A stretch of 64,000 nt of DNA from Amycolatopsis xylanica (GTDB lineage: Bacteria; Actinomycetota; Actinomycetes; Mycobacteriales; Pseudonocardiaceae), in the NCBI RefSeq assembly GCF_900107045.1, contig NZ_FNON01000004.1:496001-560000 (forward strand), written 5' to 3'. A model generated the notes under the pieces. It had not been told where the DNA came from, did not search any database, and saw only the letters and a list, made by a program, of their open reading frames with translations. The position numbers and the translations under genes are program-made. Positions 7,810 to 16,987 of this stretch are shown piece after piece (position 1 is the first letter of the stretch; every line of letters begins with the position of its first letter).

Positions 7810-8537
7810 CGGACGGCCCCCTGCTCGGCCAGGTGGGTCATCCGGTCGGCGACGGCGGCCGCGGTCGGGTGATCGAGGTGGCCGACGAGCCTGCCGTCGG
7901 CCAGGAACACCACGCGGTCGGCGTAGGATGCGGCGACCGGGTCGTGGGTGACCATGATCACGGTCTGCTGGTGCTGGTCGACGACGCGGCGCAGCAGCGA
8001 CAGCACCTCACCGCCGGTCGTGGTGTCCAGCGCGCCGGTCGGCTCGTCTCCGAAGACGACGTCCGGCCTGGTCACCAGCGCGCGGGCGATGGCGACGCGC
8101 TGCTGCTGGCCACCCGACAGCTCGCCGGGCCGGTGGTGCAGCCGGTCGGTGAGGCCGACCTCGGCCACGACCTGCTTGAACCAGCCCTGGTCGGCCTTGG
8201 TGCCCGCGAGCCGCGCGGGCAGCAGGATGTTGTCGCGCACGGTCAGCGAGCCGATCAGGTTGAACGCCTGGAAGACGAACCCGATCCGCGCGCGGCGCAG
8301 CTCGGTGAGCTTGCGCTCGTTCAGCTTGGCGAGATCGACGTCACCCAGCTGGACGGAGCCTGCGTCGGGCCGGTCGAGCCCGGCCGCGCAGTGCAGGAAG
8401 GTGCTCTTGCCGGACCCGGACGGGCCCATCACCGCCGTGAAGGTGCCCGGCGGGAACAGGGAGGAGACGTCGCGAAGCGCGTGGACCGCGTTGGCGCCCT
8501 TCCCGTACGTCTTGCTGACACCTGCGATGCGAATCAC
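7803..8537 (-). CDS. ABC exporter ATPase, MacB/LolD type
   Basis: The 244-residue ATPase has the Walker A loop 'GPSGSGKST' (about 38-46), Q-loop 'VFQAFNLI', signature 'LSGGQQQR', Walker B 'DVVFGDEPTGALD' and switch His in 'VTHDP'. The Q-loop and 'DEPTGALD' are typical of the MacB/LolD/FtsE subfamily that partners FtsX-type permeases, here the gene at 5281-7809. It powers export by ATP hydrolysis on the inner face of the membrane. A 24-bp palindrome lies about 90 bp upstream. No two-component system sits beside it, although this class is often controlled by one. Confidence 0.92.
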   Translation of the reverse strand: MIRIAGVSKTYGKGANAVHALRDVSSLFPPGTFTAVMGPSGSGKSTFLHCAAGLDRPDAGSVQLGDVDLAKLNERKLTELRRARIGFVFQAFNLIGSLTVRDNILLPARLAGTKADQGWFKQVVAEVGLTDRLHHRPGELSGGQQQRVAIARALVTRPDVVFGDEPTGALDTTTGGEVLSLLRRVVDQHQQTVIMVTHDPVAASYADRVVFLADGRLVGHLDHPTAAAVADRMTHLAEQGAVRC

Positions 8538-8626
8538 GCGAATCTCTCCTGTGGTCGGTCCCGAATCCTCTGCCCAGAAGGCTAGGAAGGATCCGGGACG
8601 ACCACAGTGGACGAGCCAGGCGGCTC

Positions 8627-8650
8627 GATGGTGGTGCTGGCACCACCATC
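8627..8650. promoter_or_regulatory. Perfect palindrome upstream of the ABC exporter
   Basis: GATGGTGGTGC (8627-8637), TG, and the exact complement GCACCACCATC (8640-8650). It overlaps the last bases of the metallopeptidase gene (stop at 8649-8651) and lies 90-113 bp before the ATPase start at 8537. It could be an operator for the exporter or a terminator for the upstream gene; the tight 2-base centre and lack of T tract fit an operator slightly better. Confidence 0.5.
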
Positions 8651-10007
8651 AGACCGGGCGGATCTCCCAGTGATGCGGTGCGAGGTAGGGCTGGGTCATC
8701 TTGCAGAGCGCGTCCCACACGGACATCGCGTGGAAGGGAAGCACGGTCATGCCGTCGCTCATCATGCTCGAGGTGTGCGAGGGGAAGTTCGGCGCCGCGA
8801 GGCCCGCCAGCTGGCAGAGCTTGAGGTATTCGGCCTTCACCGTCGCCTTGGCGCGGTCCTCCGGCTTGGCGTTCGGCGAGTTCGGCGGATCCTCGTACTC
8901 GTCGGGCAGCCCCAGCATGTGGCCGAACTCGTGCACGGAGACGTTGTACTGGAGGTCGTTGAGCTCGCTCTGCTCCAGCTCCTCGTCGATCCGGATGGTG
9001 AGCGTGACCGCCTCGGGGATCGGCGAGCCCAGCTGGATCGTGTTCCCGTCGGGAAGCTTCTGCAGGAACTCCACCACGCGTCTGGCCTGCGCGTCCCAGT
9101 CCTCCCGTTTCTCCACGATCTTGTTCCCCGGCGGGGAAATGATGATCGGCACCGGACGGGTCCCCGGCATCCGGCGGCCCGCGATCTTGGAGAAATCGGT
9201 GAGCTTGTCGGCGAGGATGGTGGGGATCTCACCGTCGAATCCCAGGAACAGGGCGCTCATCATCGCCTCGATGGTGGTGTCCTCATTGTCGCGCCGCACC
9301 CGCAAGGGCAGGTGGAAAATGTTCCACATGGATTCCAACACCGCTTGAAGCCGTCTTCGCTCATGCATGGTGATGATCTGCGCCGCGAGGACATGGGCGA
9401 AGTCGTCCAGATGGAAATCCAGGAGATCCAATTGATCCCTGGCTTGCGGATTACCGGTGATCACCTGCTTGAGCGACAGGAAGCCCCGGCATTCACGCAG
9501 GTAGATCGGGCGTCCTTTCTGCACCTTGGCCGGGTCTTCCTTCGGCCGGGACAACGCCAGCGTGAAGTGACTTTGGCCTGGCGGAACGATCTCCACCCGG
9601 AACCGGCAGGTGACCGGTGGCAGGTCCGTCCAGCCAGGCCGCCTGCAGCGGAAGGTCCATTTGCCGTTCCAGTACGCGGGCACGCGGTTCTTGAACTTCG
9701 CCGCCAGCGCCTGCTGTTCGGCCTGCGGGACGTCGCCTGCGCCGATGTCGATCTTCATGATGATCTCCATGACACCGGCGTGCTGGTCGTACTGGCAGTC
9801 GAACCGTCCGCGTCCCAGTGACGAGACGAAGTTCTGCCGAGTGAAAACCGAGCCGTTGAACCTGGTGCGATCAAAGCATCCGGTCGGCGCGCCGTCGAAA
9901 ACAGGAATCGGAACCATGTCCCCGCCGTGCGCGCACGCCGGTTTCGCGGCCGGCGGCAGCTGATCAAAGGTTCCGGTGCAGACCGTGCACGAGTAGCGAT
10001 TCGTCAT
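8649..10007 (-). CDS. Zinc metallopeptidase-like protein with HEFGHMLGLPDEY site
   Basis: Counted from the ATG at 10007 the protein has 452 residues; GGAGGAGG lies just upstream and settles this start over an unlikely one 47 codons earlier. The sequence 'HEFGHMLGLPDEYE' at residues about 359-372 is an HExxH zinc site with Gly and a downstream Asp-Glu-Tyr, as in secreted and toxin-associated zincins. The N-terminus has 'CTVCTGTF' and another Cys, a possible small metal-binding knuckle. No signal peptide is visible, so export, if any, uses another route. I do not recognise the N-terminal 350 residues. It is transcribed alone, between the D-peptide operon terminator and the ABC exporter. Confidence 0.7.
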   Translation of the reverse strand: MTNRYSCTVCTGTFDQLPPAAKPACAHGGDMVPIPVFDGAPTGCFDRTRFNGSVFTRQNFVSSLGRGRFDCQYDQHAGVMEIIMKIDIGAGDVPQAEQQALAAKFKNRVPAYWNGKWTFRCRRPGWTDLPPVTCRFRVEIVPPGQSHFTLALSRPKEDPAKVQKGRPIYLRECRGFLSLKQVITGNPQARDQLDLLDFHLDDFAHVLAAQIITMHERRRLQAVLESMWNIFHLPLRVRRDNEDTTIEAMMSALFLGFDGEIPTILADKLTDFSKIAGRRMPGTRPVPIIISPPGNKIVEKREDWDAQARRVVEFLQKLPDGNTIQLGSPIPEAVTLTIRIDEELEQSELNDLQYNVSVHEFGHMLGLPDEYEDPPNSPNAKPEDRAKATVKAEYLKLCQLAGLAAPNFPSHTSSMMSDGMTVLPFHAMSVWDALCKMTQPYLAPHHWEIRPV

Positions 10008-10102
10008 TGAGGCCTCCTCCGCCGGAGACACGGTACGTGGAATCGGAGTACTCGCGACGGCCGATCCCCGGAACGGAGCAACTCGCGTACCCGCTCGGCC
10101 TA

Positions 10103-10142
10103 GCAAGGGTTCGCGGGTGCCGTGGCACCCGCGAACCCTTGC
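10103..10142. terminator. Strong hairpin ending the D-peptide operon
   Basis: Perfect 19-nt arms (10103-10121 and 10124-10142) flank GT. The right arm ends 2 bp before the minus-strand stop at 10145, so the hairpin directly follows the last gene of the 14-gene minus-strand block. There is no long T tract, as is common in high-GC actinobacteria. Confidence 0.75.
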
Positions 10143-10144
10143 GG

Positions 10145-13100
10145 TCAAGCGACTTTCGGCGTCGCCCTGACACCGAGGTGCACGTACGGCTCCCCCGTCG
10201 GGAGCGCGTAGAACACCACCGGCATCCAGGACCGCGTGCCCGGCTCGCGGGTGACGTAGAGACCGTCGGAGACCGGCACCAGATCGGTGACCACCACAGG
10301 ATCTGGCACCAGCGCGGCCAGTGGCCCGGTGGCGGTGCGGCGCATCCGCACGACGTCACCTTCCGGGTAGACCTCGAGTGTGACCGAAGCCCTTTCGTAG
10401 ACGCCGAAATGCCGTGATGAGTCCACTGTGGATGGTGTGACGGGTGGCTCCAGCTGTGCGGGCATCGTGACGCCTGCCAGTTCGGCGAAAATCTCACCGT
10501 ACAGCTCACGGTAGAGGTCCGAGGCGCCTTCACCATTGGTGAGGAGGGTGACCGCCAGGCCTTGCGACGGCAGGATCCGCAGGAACGCCGACTGCCCGAT
10601 CGTGTTGCCGTCGTGGCCGTAGAGCGGCTCGCCGCCCCAGTCGAACCGGATCCAGCCGAGACCCCACGAGTCGCCGATGCTGTGCTTGTCGGGCAACTCG
10701 ACCTGCTTCTCGATCATCAGCGCGACCGAGTCCTCGCTCAGCACCTGGGTGCCGTCGGGCGCCTTGCCGCCGTTCAAGTGCAGGCGCGCGAACGCCAGCA
10801 CGTCCTGGACCGAGGCGGTGATCAGCCCCGCCGGGCCCACCGAACGGGGCAGTCCCCACGCGGGCCCTGGCCGGATCTCCCCGTCCACCTTGACGTGGCC
10901 CATCGCGGCGCGGAACATCAGCGCCTCTTCCGGCAGCGTGGTCGCGCTCTTCATGCCGAGCGGTGCGAAGATCCGCTCGCTCATCGCCTGATCCCAGGTC
11001 TTGCCGGTGAGCTTCTCGATCAGCCTGCCCATCAGCACGAAACCCGAGTTGCAGTAGGAGAAGGTCGCGCCGAGCGGATGCATCTGCGCGGTGTCTTCGA
11101 GCAGCTCGACGAACTTCTCCAGGCAGTCGTCGCCGCGGCCGGTGTCGGTGAACACGTCGCCGTCGATGCCGCTGGTGTGCGTGAGCAGATGCCGCAGGGT
11201 GACCTGCTTGGTCACGTCGGGGTCGGCCAGCCGCAGCTCGGGCAGCACGTCGACGATCGGCGCGTCGAGCCCGATCAGGCCCTCGTCGACCAGCTGCATG
11301 GCGACGGTCGAGGTCCAGACCTTGCTGATCGACCCGATCTGGAACACCGAGTCCGGGGTCGCCTCGACGCCGGTGGCCGTGTTCAGCACGCCTGTGCTCA
11401 GGCAGATCGGCTCACCGTCACGCTGAATCCCCAGTGCCGCACCGGGAACGCCGTGCTTGCGCGCCAGCGCGGTCAGCCGCCGCTGCCAGTGCGCCGCGTC
11501 GATCGGGCGGCGCACCGTGGCGCCGGGCGCGACCGCGTACCGCTGGACCCACTCGGCGATCCGGCGGTTGAAGTCGATCCGGTGCGACGGGCGACCGTCC
11601 AAAATGAACAGATGCGAGCCGCCGGGGTAGCGCACCAGCTCGGTCGGCACGTCCCGCTCACGCAGCGCGGCGAACCACTGCTCGGCCTGCCCGACCGGGC
11701 AGCGGTGGTCCTCCTCGCCCTGCACGATCAGCGTCGGCGTGCGCACCTGCTCGACCCCGTCGAACGGCGACGAGCGCCGGTAGAGTTCGCGGTCTTCCCA
11801 CGGGTTCGCGCCGATTTCGGTGACGGCCATGAAGCGCCCGAAGTCGGAGGTTCCGGCCACGCTGGTCAGGTCGCTGACCACGCCGCCCGCGACCGCGGCG
11901 GCGAACCGGTTGTCGCGGCTCGTCAGGTAGCAGGTCATGTAGCCGCCGTAGCTGTACCCGGACACGGTCAGGCGCTTCGGGTCCGCGACGCCCTCGGCGA
12001 CGAGATCGTCGAGTGGCTCGAGGAAGTCCTTCACGTCGGCCGTGCCCCATTGCCCGACCGCGCCGGTGAAGAACGACTCGCCGTAACCGTCGCTGCCACG
12101 CGGGTTGAGCAGCAGCACCGCCCAGCCGCGCGCGGCCAGCTCCTGGTGGTAGAGGTGGATCGCGTCGGCGACACCGCTCCAGGCGTTGTGCGGTCCGCCG
12201 TGGATGTCCAGCAGCAGCGGTTGCGGCCCTTCGATCGAGGGGTCGCGCACCAGCCAGCCGTGCACGGTCGTGCCGTCGGAGATGGCGAATTCCCGTTCCT
12301 GCGGAACGAAAAGCTCGACACCCTCAGGTGCAGAACCGTGCGAGGTGAGCAGGGTGATCGTGCGGTCGGTCAGGTCGACGGCGACGATCTCGCCATAGGA
12401 CTCCGGCGTGGCCAGCACGGCGACCGCGGTGGTGCCCGCGGTGTCCAAACCGGACACCGAGGTCGTCGCGTCGCCGAGAATCCGGCGTGGTGCGGCATCG
12501 GTGGTCGTGTAGAGGTGGGTGTGCCCGCGGTCGCGCACGCAGAACAGCACCGAGCCGTCCTCGAGCGCACGCGGCAGCGCTCCGGGGTAGCCGGGGCCGC
12601 CCGGCATCAGGTTGCGGTCGAGCGGTGCGGTCACGCTGACGGCCTCGCCGCCGTCGAGCGGCACCCGGAGGAGTTCGGTGTGCCCGGTCTCCGTGGTGCG
12701 GGCGCCGACGACCAGCAACGCGGCGCCGTCGGCGGTCCAGCTCACCACGCCGCACTGCCCGGTGCCGGACCCGATCAGGCGCGGGTCGTCGGAGCCGTCG
12801 GCGGCCACCACGTACGCGGCGGAGCGGAACGTGAGGTCGGCGTCGTCGTCCATCGAGGCGGCGAACGCGAGCCGCTTTCCATCCGGTGACCAGGCGGGGT
12901 CGCTCGCGTGCCAGTCCCCTTCGGTGACCTGCCGGACGTCGCCCGACGCGACGTCGACGACGTGCAGGTGCGTGCGGATGGTCCGCACCAGCCCGGCGCC
13001 GTCGGCCTTGAATCCGAGCTTCTCGACAACCACCGGGGCGGACGCTCGCCGCTCGCGGGCGGCGTCGTCCTCGCCCTCGGCCGCGGCCAGGTCGATCGGC

Positions 13101-13462
13101 GCGGTGAAGGCGATCTTCGTGCCGTCCGGGCTCCACACCGGCGTGCCCGCGCCGAGTGGCAGCTTGGTCAGCTGCTCCGGTTCGCCGCTCGACGCGGGCA
13201 ACAGCCATACGTTCCCCTCGCGCAGGAACGCGATTTTGGCGCCATCCGGGGAAAACGCGGGGGCCAGATCGGCCTTGCCCGTGGTCAGCCGGACGGCGTC
13301 GCCGCCGTCGATCCCGACCTGCCAGAGCGTGTGGACGGTGGCGTCGGCTTCGCGATCGGCGGTGCGGAGCACGTACACGACGCGGCTGCCGTCGGGCGCG
13401 ATCGCCGGCTGCTGGGGAAAGGCGAGCGCGTAGAGGTCATCAGTGGTCAGGCGCCGGGTCAT
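10145..13462 (-). CDS. Fusion of an S9 peptidase with a class C beta-lactamase-fold hydrolase (1105 aa)
   Basis: Residues about 1-380 are a WD/PD40-type beta-propeller ('WSPDGTKIAF', 'FSPDGAKIAF'). Residues about 390-640 are the S9 alpha/beta-hydrolase domain with nucleophile Ser504 in 'GYSYGGYM', Asp in 'EEDHRCPV' and His in 'GGSHLF'. From about 660 a second enzyme follows: 'SISK' (S711, K714), 'YCN' (Y803) and 'GHDGNTIG', the three motifs of class C beta-lactamases, DD-peptidases and D-aminopeptidases. This part resembles the stand-alone protein at 19445-20830 over its whole length, so it probably arose by duplication and fusion. No signal peptide, so cytosolic. It is the last gene of the peptide-transport operon, 12 bp after DppF. 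The likely job is cleaving imported peptides, perhaps with mixed L and D residues. Confidence 0.88.
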   Translation of the reverse strand: MTRRLTTDDLYALAFPQQPAIAPDGSRVVYVLRTADREADATVHTLWQVGIDGGDAVRLTTGKADLAPAFSPDGAKIAFLREGNVWLLPASSGEPEQLTKLPLGAGTPVWSPDGTKIAFTAPIDLAAAEGEDDAARERRASAPVVVEKLGFKADGAGLVRTIRTHLHVVDVASGDVRQVTEGDWHASDPAWSPDGKRLAFAASMDDDADLTFRSAAYVVAADGSDDPRLIGSGTGQCGVVSWTADGAALLVVGARTTETGHTELLRVPLDGGEAVSVTAPLDRNLMPGGPGYPGALPRALEDGSVLFCVRDRGHTHLYTTTDAAPRRILGDATTSVSGLDTAGTTAVAVLATPESYGEIVAVDLTDRTITLLTSHGSAPEGVELFVPQEREFAISDGTTVHGWLVRDPSIEGPQPLLLDIHGGPHNAWSGVADAIHLYHQELAARGWAVLLLNPRGSDGYGESFFTGAVGQWGTADVKDFLEPLDDLVAEGVADPKRLTVSGYSYGGYMTCYLTSRDNRFAAAVAGGVVSDLTSVAGTSDFGRFMAVTEIGANPWEDRELYRRSSPFDGVEQVRTPTLIVQGEEDHRCPVGQAEQWFAALRERDVPTELVRYPGGSHLFILDGRPSHRIDFNRRIAEWVQRYAVAPGATVRRPIDAAHWQRRLTALARKHGVPGAALGIQRDGEPICLSTGVLNTATGVEATPDSVFQIGSISKVWTSTVAMQLVDEGLIGLDAPIVDVLPELRLADPDVTKQVTLRHLLTHTSGIDGDVFTDTGRGDDCLEKFVELLEDTAQMHPLGATFSYCNSGFVLMGRLIEKLTGKTWDQAMSERIFAPLGMKSATTLPEEALMFRAAMGHVKVDGEIRPGPAWGLPRSVGPAGLITASVQDVLAFARLHLNGGKAPDGTQVLSEDSVALMIEKQVELPDKHSIGDSWGLGWIRFDWGGEPLYGHDGNTIGQSAFLRILPSQGLAVTLLTNGEGASDLYRELYGEIFAELAGVTMPAQLEPPVTPSTVDSSRHFGVYERASVTLEVYPEGDVVRMRRTATGPLAALVPDPVVVTDLVPVSDGLYVTREPGTRSWMPVVFYALPTGEPYVHLGVRATPKVA

Positions 13463-13474
13463 ACGGCTGTCTCC

Positions 13475-14200
13475 TTAAGCGACGGTCGGGATGTGGTTGT
13501 CCAGAAGTTCTCGCGTGTACTCGTGCTGGGGGTCGGTGAGCACCTGCTCGGCGGGGCCCGCCTCGACGATGCGGCCCTGGTACATCACGGCGACGAAATC
13601 GCTGACATACCTGACTACCGCGAGGTTATGCGAAATGAAGAGCATGGAGAGGCCCAAGCGCCGCTGCAGCTCTCGGACCAGGTTGAGCACCGCGCCCTGC
13701 ACGGAGACGTCGAGCGCCGAGGTGATTTCGTCGGCGATCAACGCCTTGGGGTTGCCTGCGAGCGCACGGGCCAGCGCGATCCGCTGCCGCTGCCCGCCGG
13801 AAAAGTGGGCCGGGAGCTGCCCGGCCCGGTCGGGGTCGAGCCCGACCAGATCGAGCAGCCTGGCCACCTCGGCCGCCTTGCCCGGTGCCCGCCGGGGCAT
13901 CGCCTCGGCGATGGCGTCGCCGATGCGCATCCGGGGATTCAGCGAGGAATACGGGTCCTGGAACACCATCCGGACCGGCTGTGGCCTGGGCAGTTTCCGT
14001 ACGTCGACACCGTCGAGCAGCACCGCGCCCGCGCTGGGCGCGACCAGTCCGACGGCGGTCCGCGACAGCGTCGACTTGCCGGACCCTGACTCGCCGACCA
14101 GGCCGACGACCTGACCGGACGGGACGGTCAGGCTGACTTCGTCGACCACGGCCAGCTCGCCGTAGCGCACGCTCACGGCGTCGAACTTCAGCTCGCTCAT
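13475..14200 (-). CDS. Oligopeptide ABC transporter ATPase, DppF type
   Basis: The 241-residue ATPase has Walker A 'GESGSGKSTLSR' near residue 35, Q-loop 'VFQDPYSSLNPRMRIGD', signature 'FSGGQRQRIALARAL' and Walker B 'ALIADEITSALD'. 'QDPYSSLNPR' marks the peptide/nickel (Dpp/Opp) subfamily. It is shorter than a usual DppF because it lacks the C-terminal Cys-rich extension, which the partner ATPase at 14197 does have. The 4-bp ATGA overlap with that gene shows coupling; together they power the importer built from 14197, 16040 and 16984. Confidence 0.92.
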   Translation of the reverse strand: MSELKFDAVSVRYGELAVVDEVSLTVPSGQVVGLVGESGSGKSTLSRTAVGLVAPSAGAVLLDGVDVRKLPRPQPVRMVFQDPYSSLNPRMRIGDAIAEAMPRRAPGKAAEVARLLDLVGLDPDRAGQLPAHFSGGQRQRIALARALAGNPKALIADEITSALDVSVQGAVLNLVRELQRRLGLSMLFISHNLAVVRYVSDFVAVMYQGRIVEAGPAEQVLTDPQHEYTRELLDNHIPTVA

Positions 14201-16038
14201 ACCGAACCTCCCACCCAGCAGGCGACCTTGTGTCCATTCCCGGTGAGCACCGGATCCTCGGTTCGGCAGCGGTCTTCGGCCAGTGGGCAGCGGTCGGCGA
14301 ACGCGCAGCCCTCGGGCATCCGGCCGGGCTCCGGCGGGCGGCCGGGAATCACCATCAGCGGGGCGTCCCGATCTGTCGTCAAGTCGACACTGGTGGCCAG
14401 CAGTGCCCGTGTGTACGGATGCCGCGCGTTGCCCGGCAGCCCGGCGGTCGGCAGGTCCTCGACGACCCGTCCCGCGTACATCACCAGCACGCGTTCGCAG
14501 GTCTGCGACACCACCGCGATGTCGTGGCTGATCAGCAGGATCGCCGCGCCCTCCTCCCGGCGCGTGCGGGTGAGCAGCCGCAGCACCTCACGCTGGACGG
14601 TGACGTCGAGCGCGGTGGTCGGCTCGTCGGCCACGATCAGTTTCGGCTTGCCCATCAGGCCCATGGCGATCATGGCCCGCTGGCGCATGCCGCCGGAGAA
14701 CTGGTGCGGGAACTGCCGGGACCGCCGCACGGCGTCCGGGATCCGCACGGCCGCGAGCCGGTCCACCGCGCGGGCGAGCGCGTCCTTGCGCGTGAACCCT
14801 TGGTGCTGCTGGGAAACCTCGGCCAGCTGCCAGCCGATCCGCCGGGTCGGGTTGAACGAGGACATCGGGTCCTGGAACACCATCGCCAGCGAGGTGCCGA
14901 GCACCCTGTCCAAAGTGGACTCCAGTGGTGTCCCGTCGAACTCGAGCCGGTCGGCCGTCACCTTGGCGGGCGCCTCGAGCAGGCGAGAGACCGCCAGCGC
15001 GGTCAGGCTCTTGCCCGAGCCCGACTCGCCGACCACGCCCACCGCTTCCCCGGCCTGAACCGAGAAACTCACGCCGCGCACCGGCTCCGTCCAGCCGTCC
15101 TGCCTCGGGAAGGCCACCCGCAGGTTCTCGACCACGAGCACCGGGTTCTCCCCCGCCACGACGGCCGGGGCTGGCGCGTGCGGCTCCGGCGGCTCGCCCG
15201 CCTTGCGCTTCGAGGTCAGCGTGCGCAACCCGACCACGGCGGCCACGGTCTCACCGGCGAGGTTGAACGCCAGCCCGGCCAGCACCACCGCGACGCCGGG
15301 GGCGAGCGCGGCGGCCGGGTTCACGTAGACGCCGTCGAGACCTTCGCGCAGCAGCCTGCCCCAGTCGTAGTCCGGCGCCTGCACGCCGATGCCGAGGAAG
15401 GACAGCCCGGAGAACGCGAGCAGCGCCGAACCGGCGCCGATAGTCGCGTTCACCACCAGCGGCTCGGCGATGTTCGGCAGCACGTGCCTGGTCAGCAGCC
15501 GCAGCCTGCCCACACCGGAAACCCTTGCCGCGGCGACGAAATCCCGCCCGGCGATACCGGCGGAGAGCGTCTGCACGAGCCTGGCGAACCCGGGAGCCAT
15601 GGCGAACGCGATCGCCACGACCGCGCCCTGCGTGCCGACGCCGATGATCGCCGCGAGGAACAGCGCCAGCAGCAGCCCCGGGAACGCGACCGCGATGTTG
15701 ACCGCCGAGACCAGCAGCCGGGCGGCCCGCCGCGGCAGCACGGTCGGCAGCATGCCGAGCACGAGACCGGCCAGCAGGCCGATCACGGTCACGAGCAGTG
15801 CCAGCGCGACCGAGATCCTGGTCGCCACCAGCGTGCGATAGAGAATGTCGCGGCCGAGCGCGTCGGTGCCGAACGGGTGTGCTCCCGACGGCGCCTGGGC
15901 GATCGCGTCGGTGTCGACGACCGAGGCCGCGTCTCCCCAGATCATCGGCGCGACCACGGCCAGCGCGACCATGACGGCCAGCAGCACCGCCGCGCACGCG
16001 CCGACCGGGGTCCGCGCCGCGTCCCGGATCCGGTTCAT
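14197..16038 (-). CDS. Fused permease-ATPase of an oligopeptide ABC importer (DppC-DppD)
   Basis: Residues 1 to about 275 are a DppC-type permease: an N-terminal helix, 'HPFGTDALGRDI', and the EAA-like loop 'DFVAAARVSGVGRLRLLTRHVLPN'. A Pro/Ala-rich linker (about 278-300) leads to an ATPase with Walker A 'GESGSGKS' near 337, Q-loop 'VFQDPMSSFNPT', signature 'FSGGMRQR', Walker B 'LIVADEPTTALD', and the Cys-containing peptide-transporter C-terminal domain ('FADRCPLAEDRC'). At 613 residues it equals two usual subunits, and the reading frame is continuous, so this is a genuine fusion. It sits 1 bp after DppB and overlaps DppF by 4 bp. Confidence 0.92.
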   Translation of the reverse strand: MNRIRDAARTPVGACAAVLLAVMVALAVVAPMIWGDAASVVDTDAIAQAPSGAHPFGTDALGRDILYRTLVATRISVALALLVTVIGLLAGLVLGMLPTVLPRRAARLLVSAVNIAVAFPGLLLALFLAAIIGVGTQGAVVAIAFAMAPGFARLVQTLSAGIAGRDFVAAARVSGVGRLRLLTRHVLPNIAEPLVVNATIGAGSALLAFSGLSFLGIGVQAPDYDWGRLLREGLDGVYVNPAAALAPGVAVVLAGLAFNLAGETVAAVVGLRTLTSKRKAGEPPEPHAPAPAVVAGENPVLVVENLRVAFPRQDGWTEPVRGVSFSVQAGEAVGVVGESGSGKSLTALAVSRLLEAPAKVTADRLEFDGTPLESTLDRVLGTSLAMVFQDPMSSFNPTRRIGWQLAEVSQQHQGFTRKDALARAVDRLAAVRIPDAVRRSRQFPHQFSGGMRQRAMIAMGLMGKPKLIVADEPTTALDVTVQREVLRLLTRTRREEGAAILLISHDIAVVSQTCERVLVMYAGRVVEDLPTAGLPGNARHPYTRALLATSVDLTTDRDAPLMVIPGRPPEPGRMPEGCAFADRCPLAEDRCRTEDPVLTGNGHKVACWVGGSV

Positions 16039-16039
16039 C

Positions 16040-16987
16040 TCAGGCCTCCCGAATCGTCGAACGCGGATCGAGCACCGCGAGCAGCACGTCGACCAGCAGG
16101 TTCACCAGCAGCACACCGGCGCCGTAGACCAGCACGATCCCCTGCACCAGCGGATAGTCCTTACCGACGATCGAAGCCACGATCGTCGACCCGAGCCCCG
16201 GCCAGGCGAACACGTTCTCCACCAGCACCGTCCCGGCGACCATGCCGGTCAGCATGAGCCCGCCGAGCGTCAGCGAAGCGGTCAGCGCGTTGGGCAGCGC
16301 GTGGTGCGCGTACACCTTCCACGCCGGCAGCCGCTTCGCTCGCGCCGTGCGGACGAAGTCGTTGTCCAGCACCGAAAGCACCTCGACCCGGACGATCCGC
16401 GAGAGCACGGCGGCCGGCGCGATCGCCAGCGCCAGCACCGGCAGCACGTACGACGCGGCGTCCGCGCTGCCCGCCACCGGGAACCAGCCGAAGCCGACGG
16501 CGAGCACCGCGACCAGCCCGACCGCCAGCAGGAACTCCGGGATCGCGGCCAGCACGACGCTCACCGAGGTGAACGCCAGCTCGCCACCGCGGCGCCTGCC
16601 GCCGCGGGTGAGCACCGCGAACAGCACGCCGAGCGGCACCGCCACCACCACGACCAGCGCGAACGCCAGCACGGACAGCTGCAGGGTGGCGGGCAGCCGG
16701 TCGCCGATCACGTCGGCGACCGGCTGGCCGCTGGCCATCGAGGTGCCGAACTCGCCGGTGAACAGCCCGCGCAGGTAGTGCACGTACTGCAGCCACAGCG
16801 GATCGTCGAGCCCGAGCGCCGCCCGCCGGGCCCGGATCAGCTCGGCGGGGGCGCCCATGCCGAGCGACGCGCGGACCGGGTCGCCCGGCACCAGGTGGAT
16901 CATCGCGAACGCGGCGGTGGCCAGCACCCACAGCGACACGGCGAACCGCCCGACGCGCCGGGCGGTGAAGCCCGGCCAGGTGGTCAT
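16040..16987 (-). CDS. Oligopeptide ABC transporter permease, DppB type
   Basis: The start at 16987 ('MTTWPGFTARRVGRFAVSLWVL') overlaps the stop of the binding-protein gene as ATGA, and gives 315 residues, normal for DppB. There are about six membrane helices, the N-terminal 'HLVPGDPVRASLG' motif and the permease loop 'DFVRTARAKRLPAWKVYAHHALPNAL' that contacts the ATPase. It forms the membrane channel with the permease half of the fusion at 14197-16038. Confidence 0.93.
   Translation of the reverse strand: MTTWPGFTARRVGRFAVSLWVLATAAFAMIHLVPGDPVRASLGMGAPAELIRARRAALGLDDPLWLQYVHYLRGLFTGEFGTSMASGQPVADVIGDRLPATLQLSVLAFALVVVVAVPLGVLFAVLTRGGRRRGGELAFTSVSVVLAAIPEFLLAVGLVAVLAVGFGWFPVAGSADAASYVLPVLALAIAPAAVLSRIVRVEVLSVLDNDFVRTARAKRLPAWKVYAHHALPNALTASLTLGGLMLTGMVAGTVLVENVFAWPGLGSTIVASIVGKDYPLVQGIVLVYGAGVLLVNLLVDVLLAVLDPRSTIREA

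Noticed and set aside
6196..7872. Long plus-strand frame opposite the FtsX-type permease
   Set aside because: Arg/Ala/Asp shadow composition without domains; the minus-strand gene overlaps its ATPase partner as expected.
14230..16257. Long plus-strand frame opposite the transporter fusion
   Set aside because: Arg/His/Gln-rich antisense shadow; the minus-strand product has all ABC motifs.
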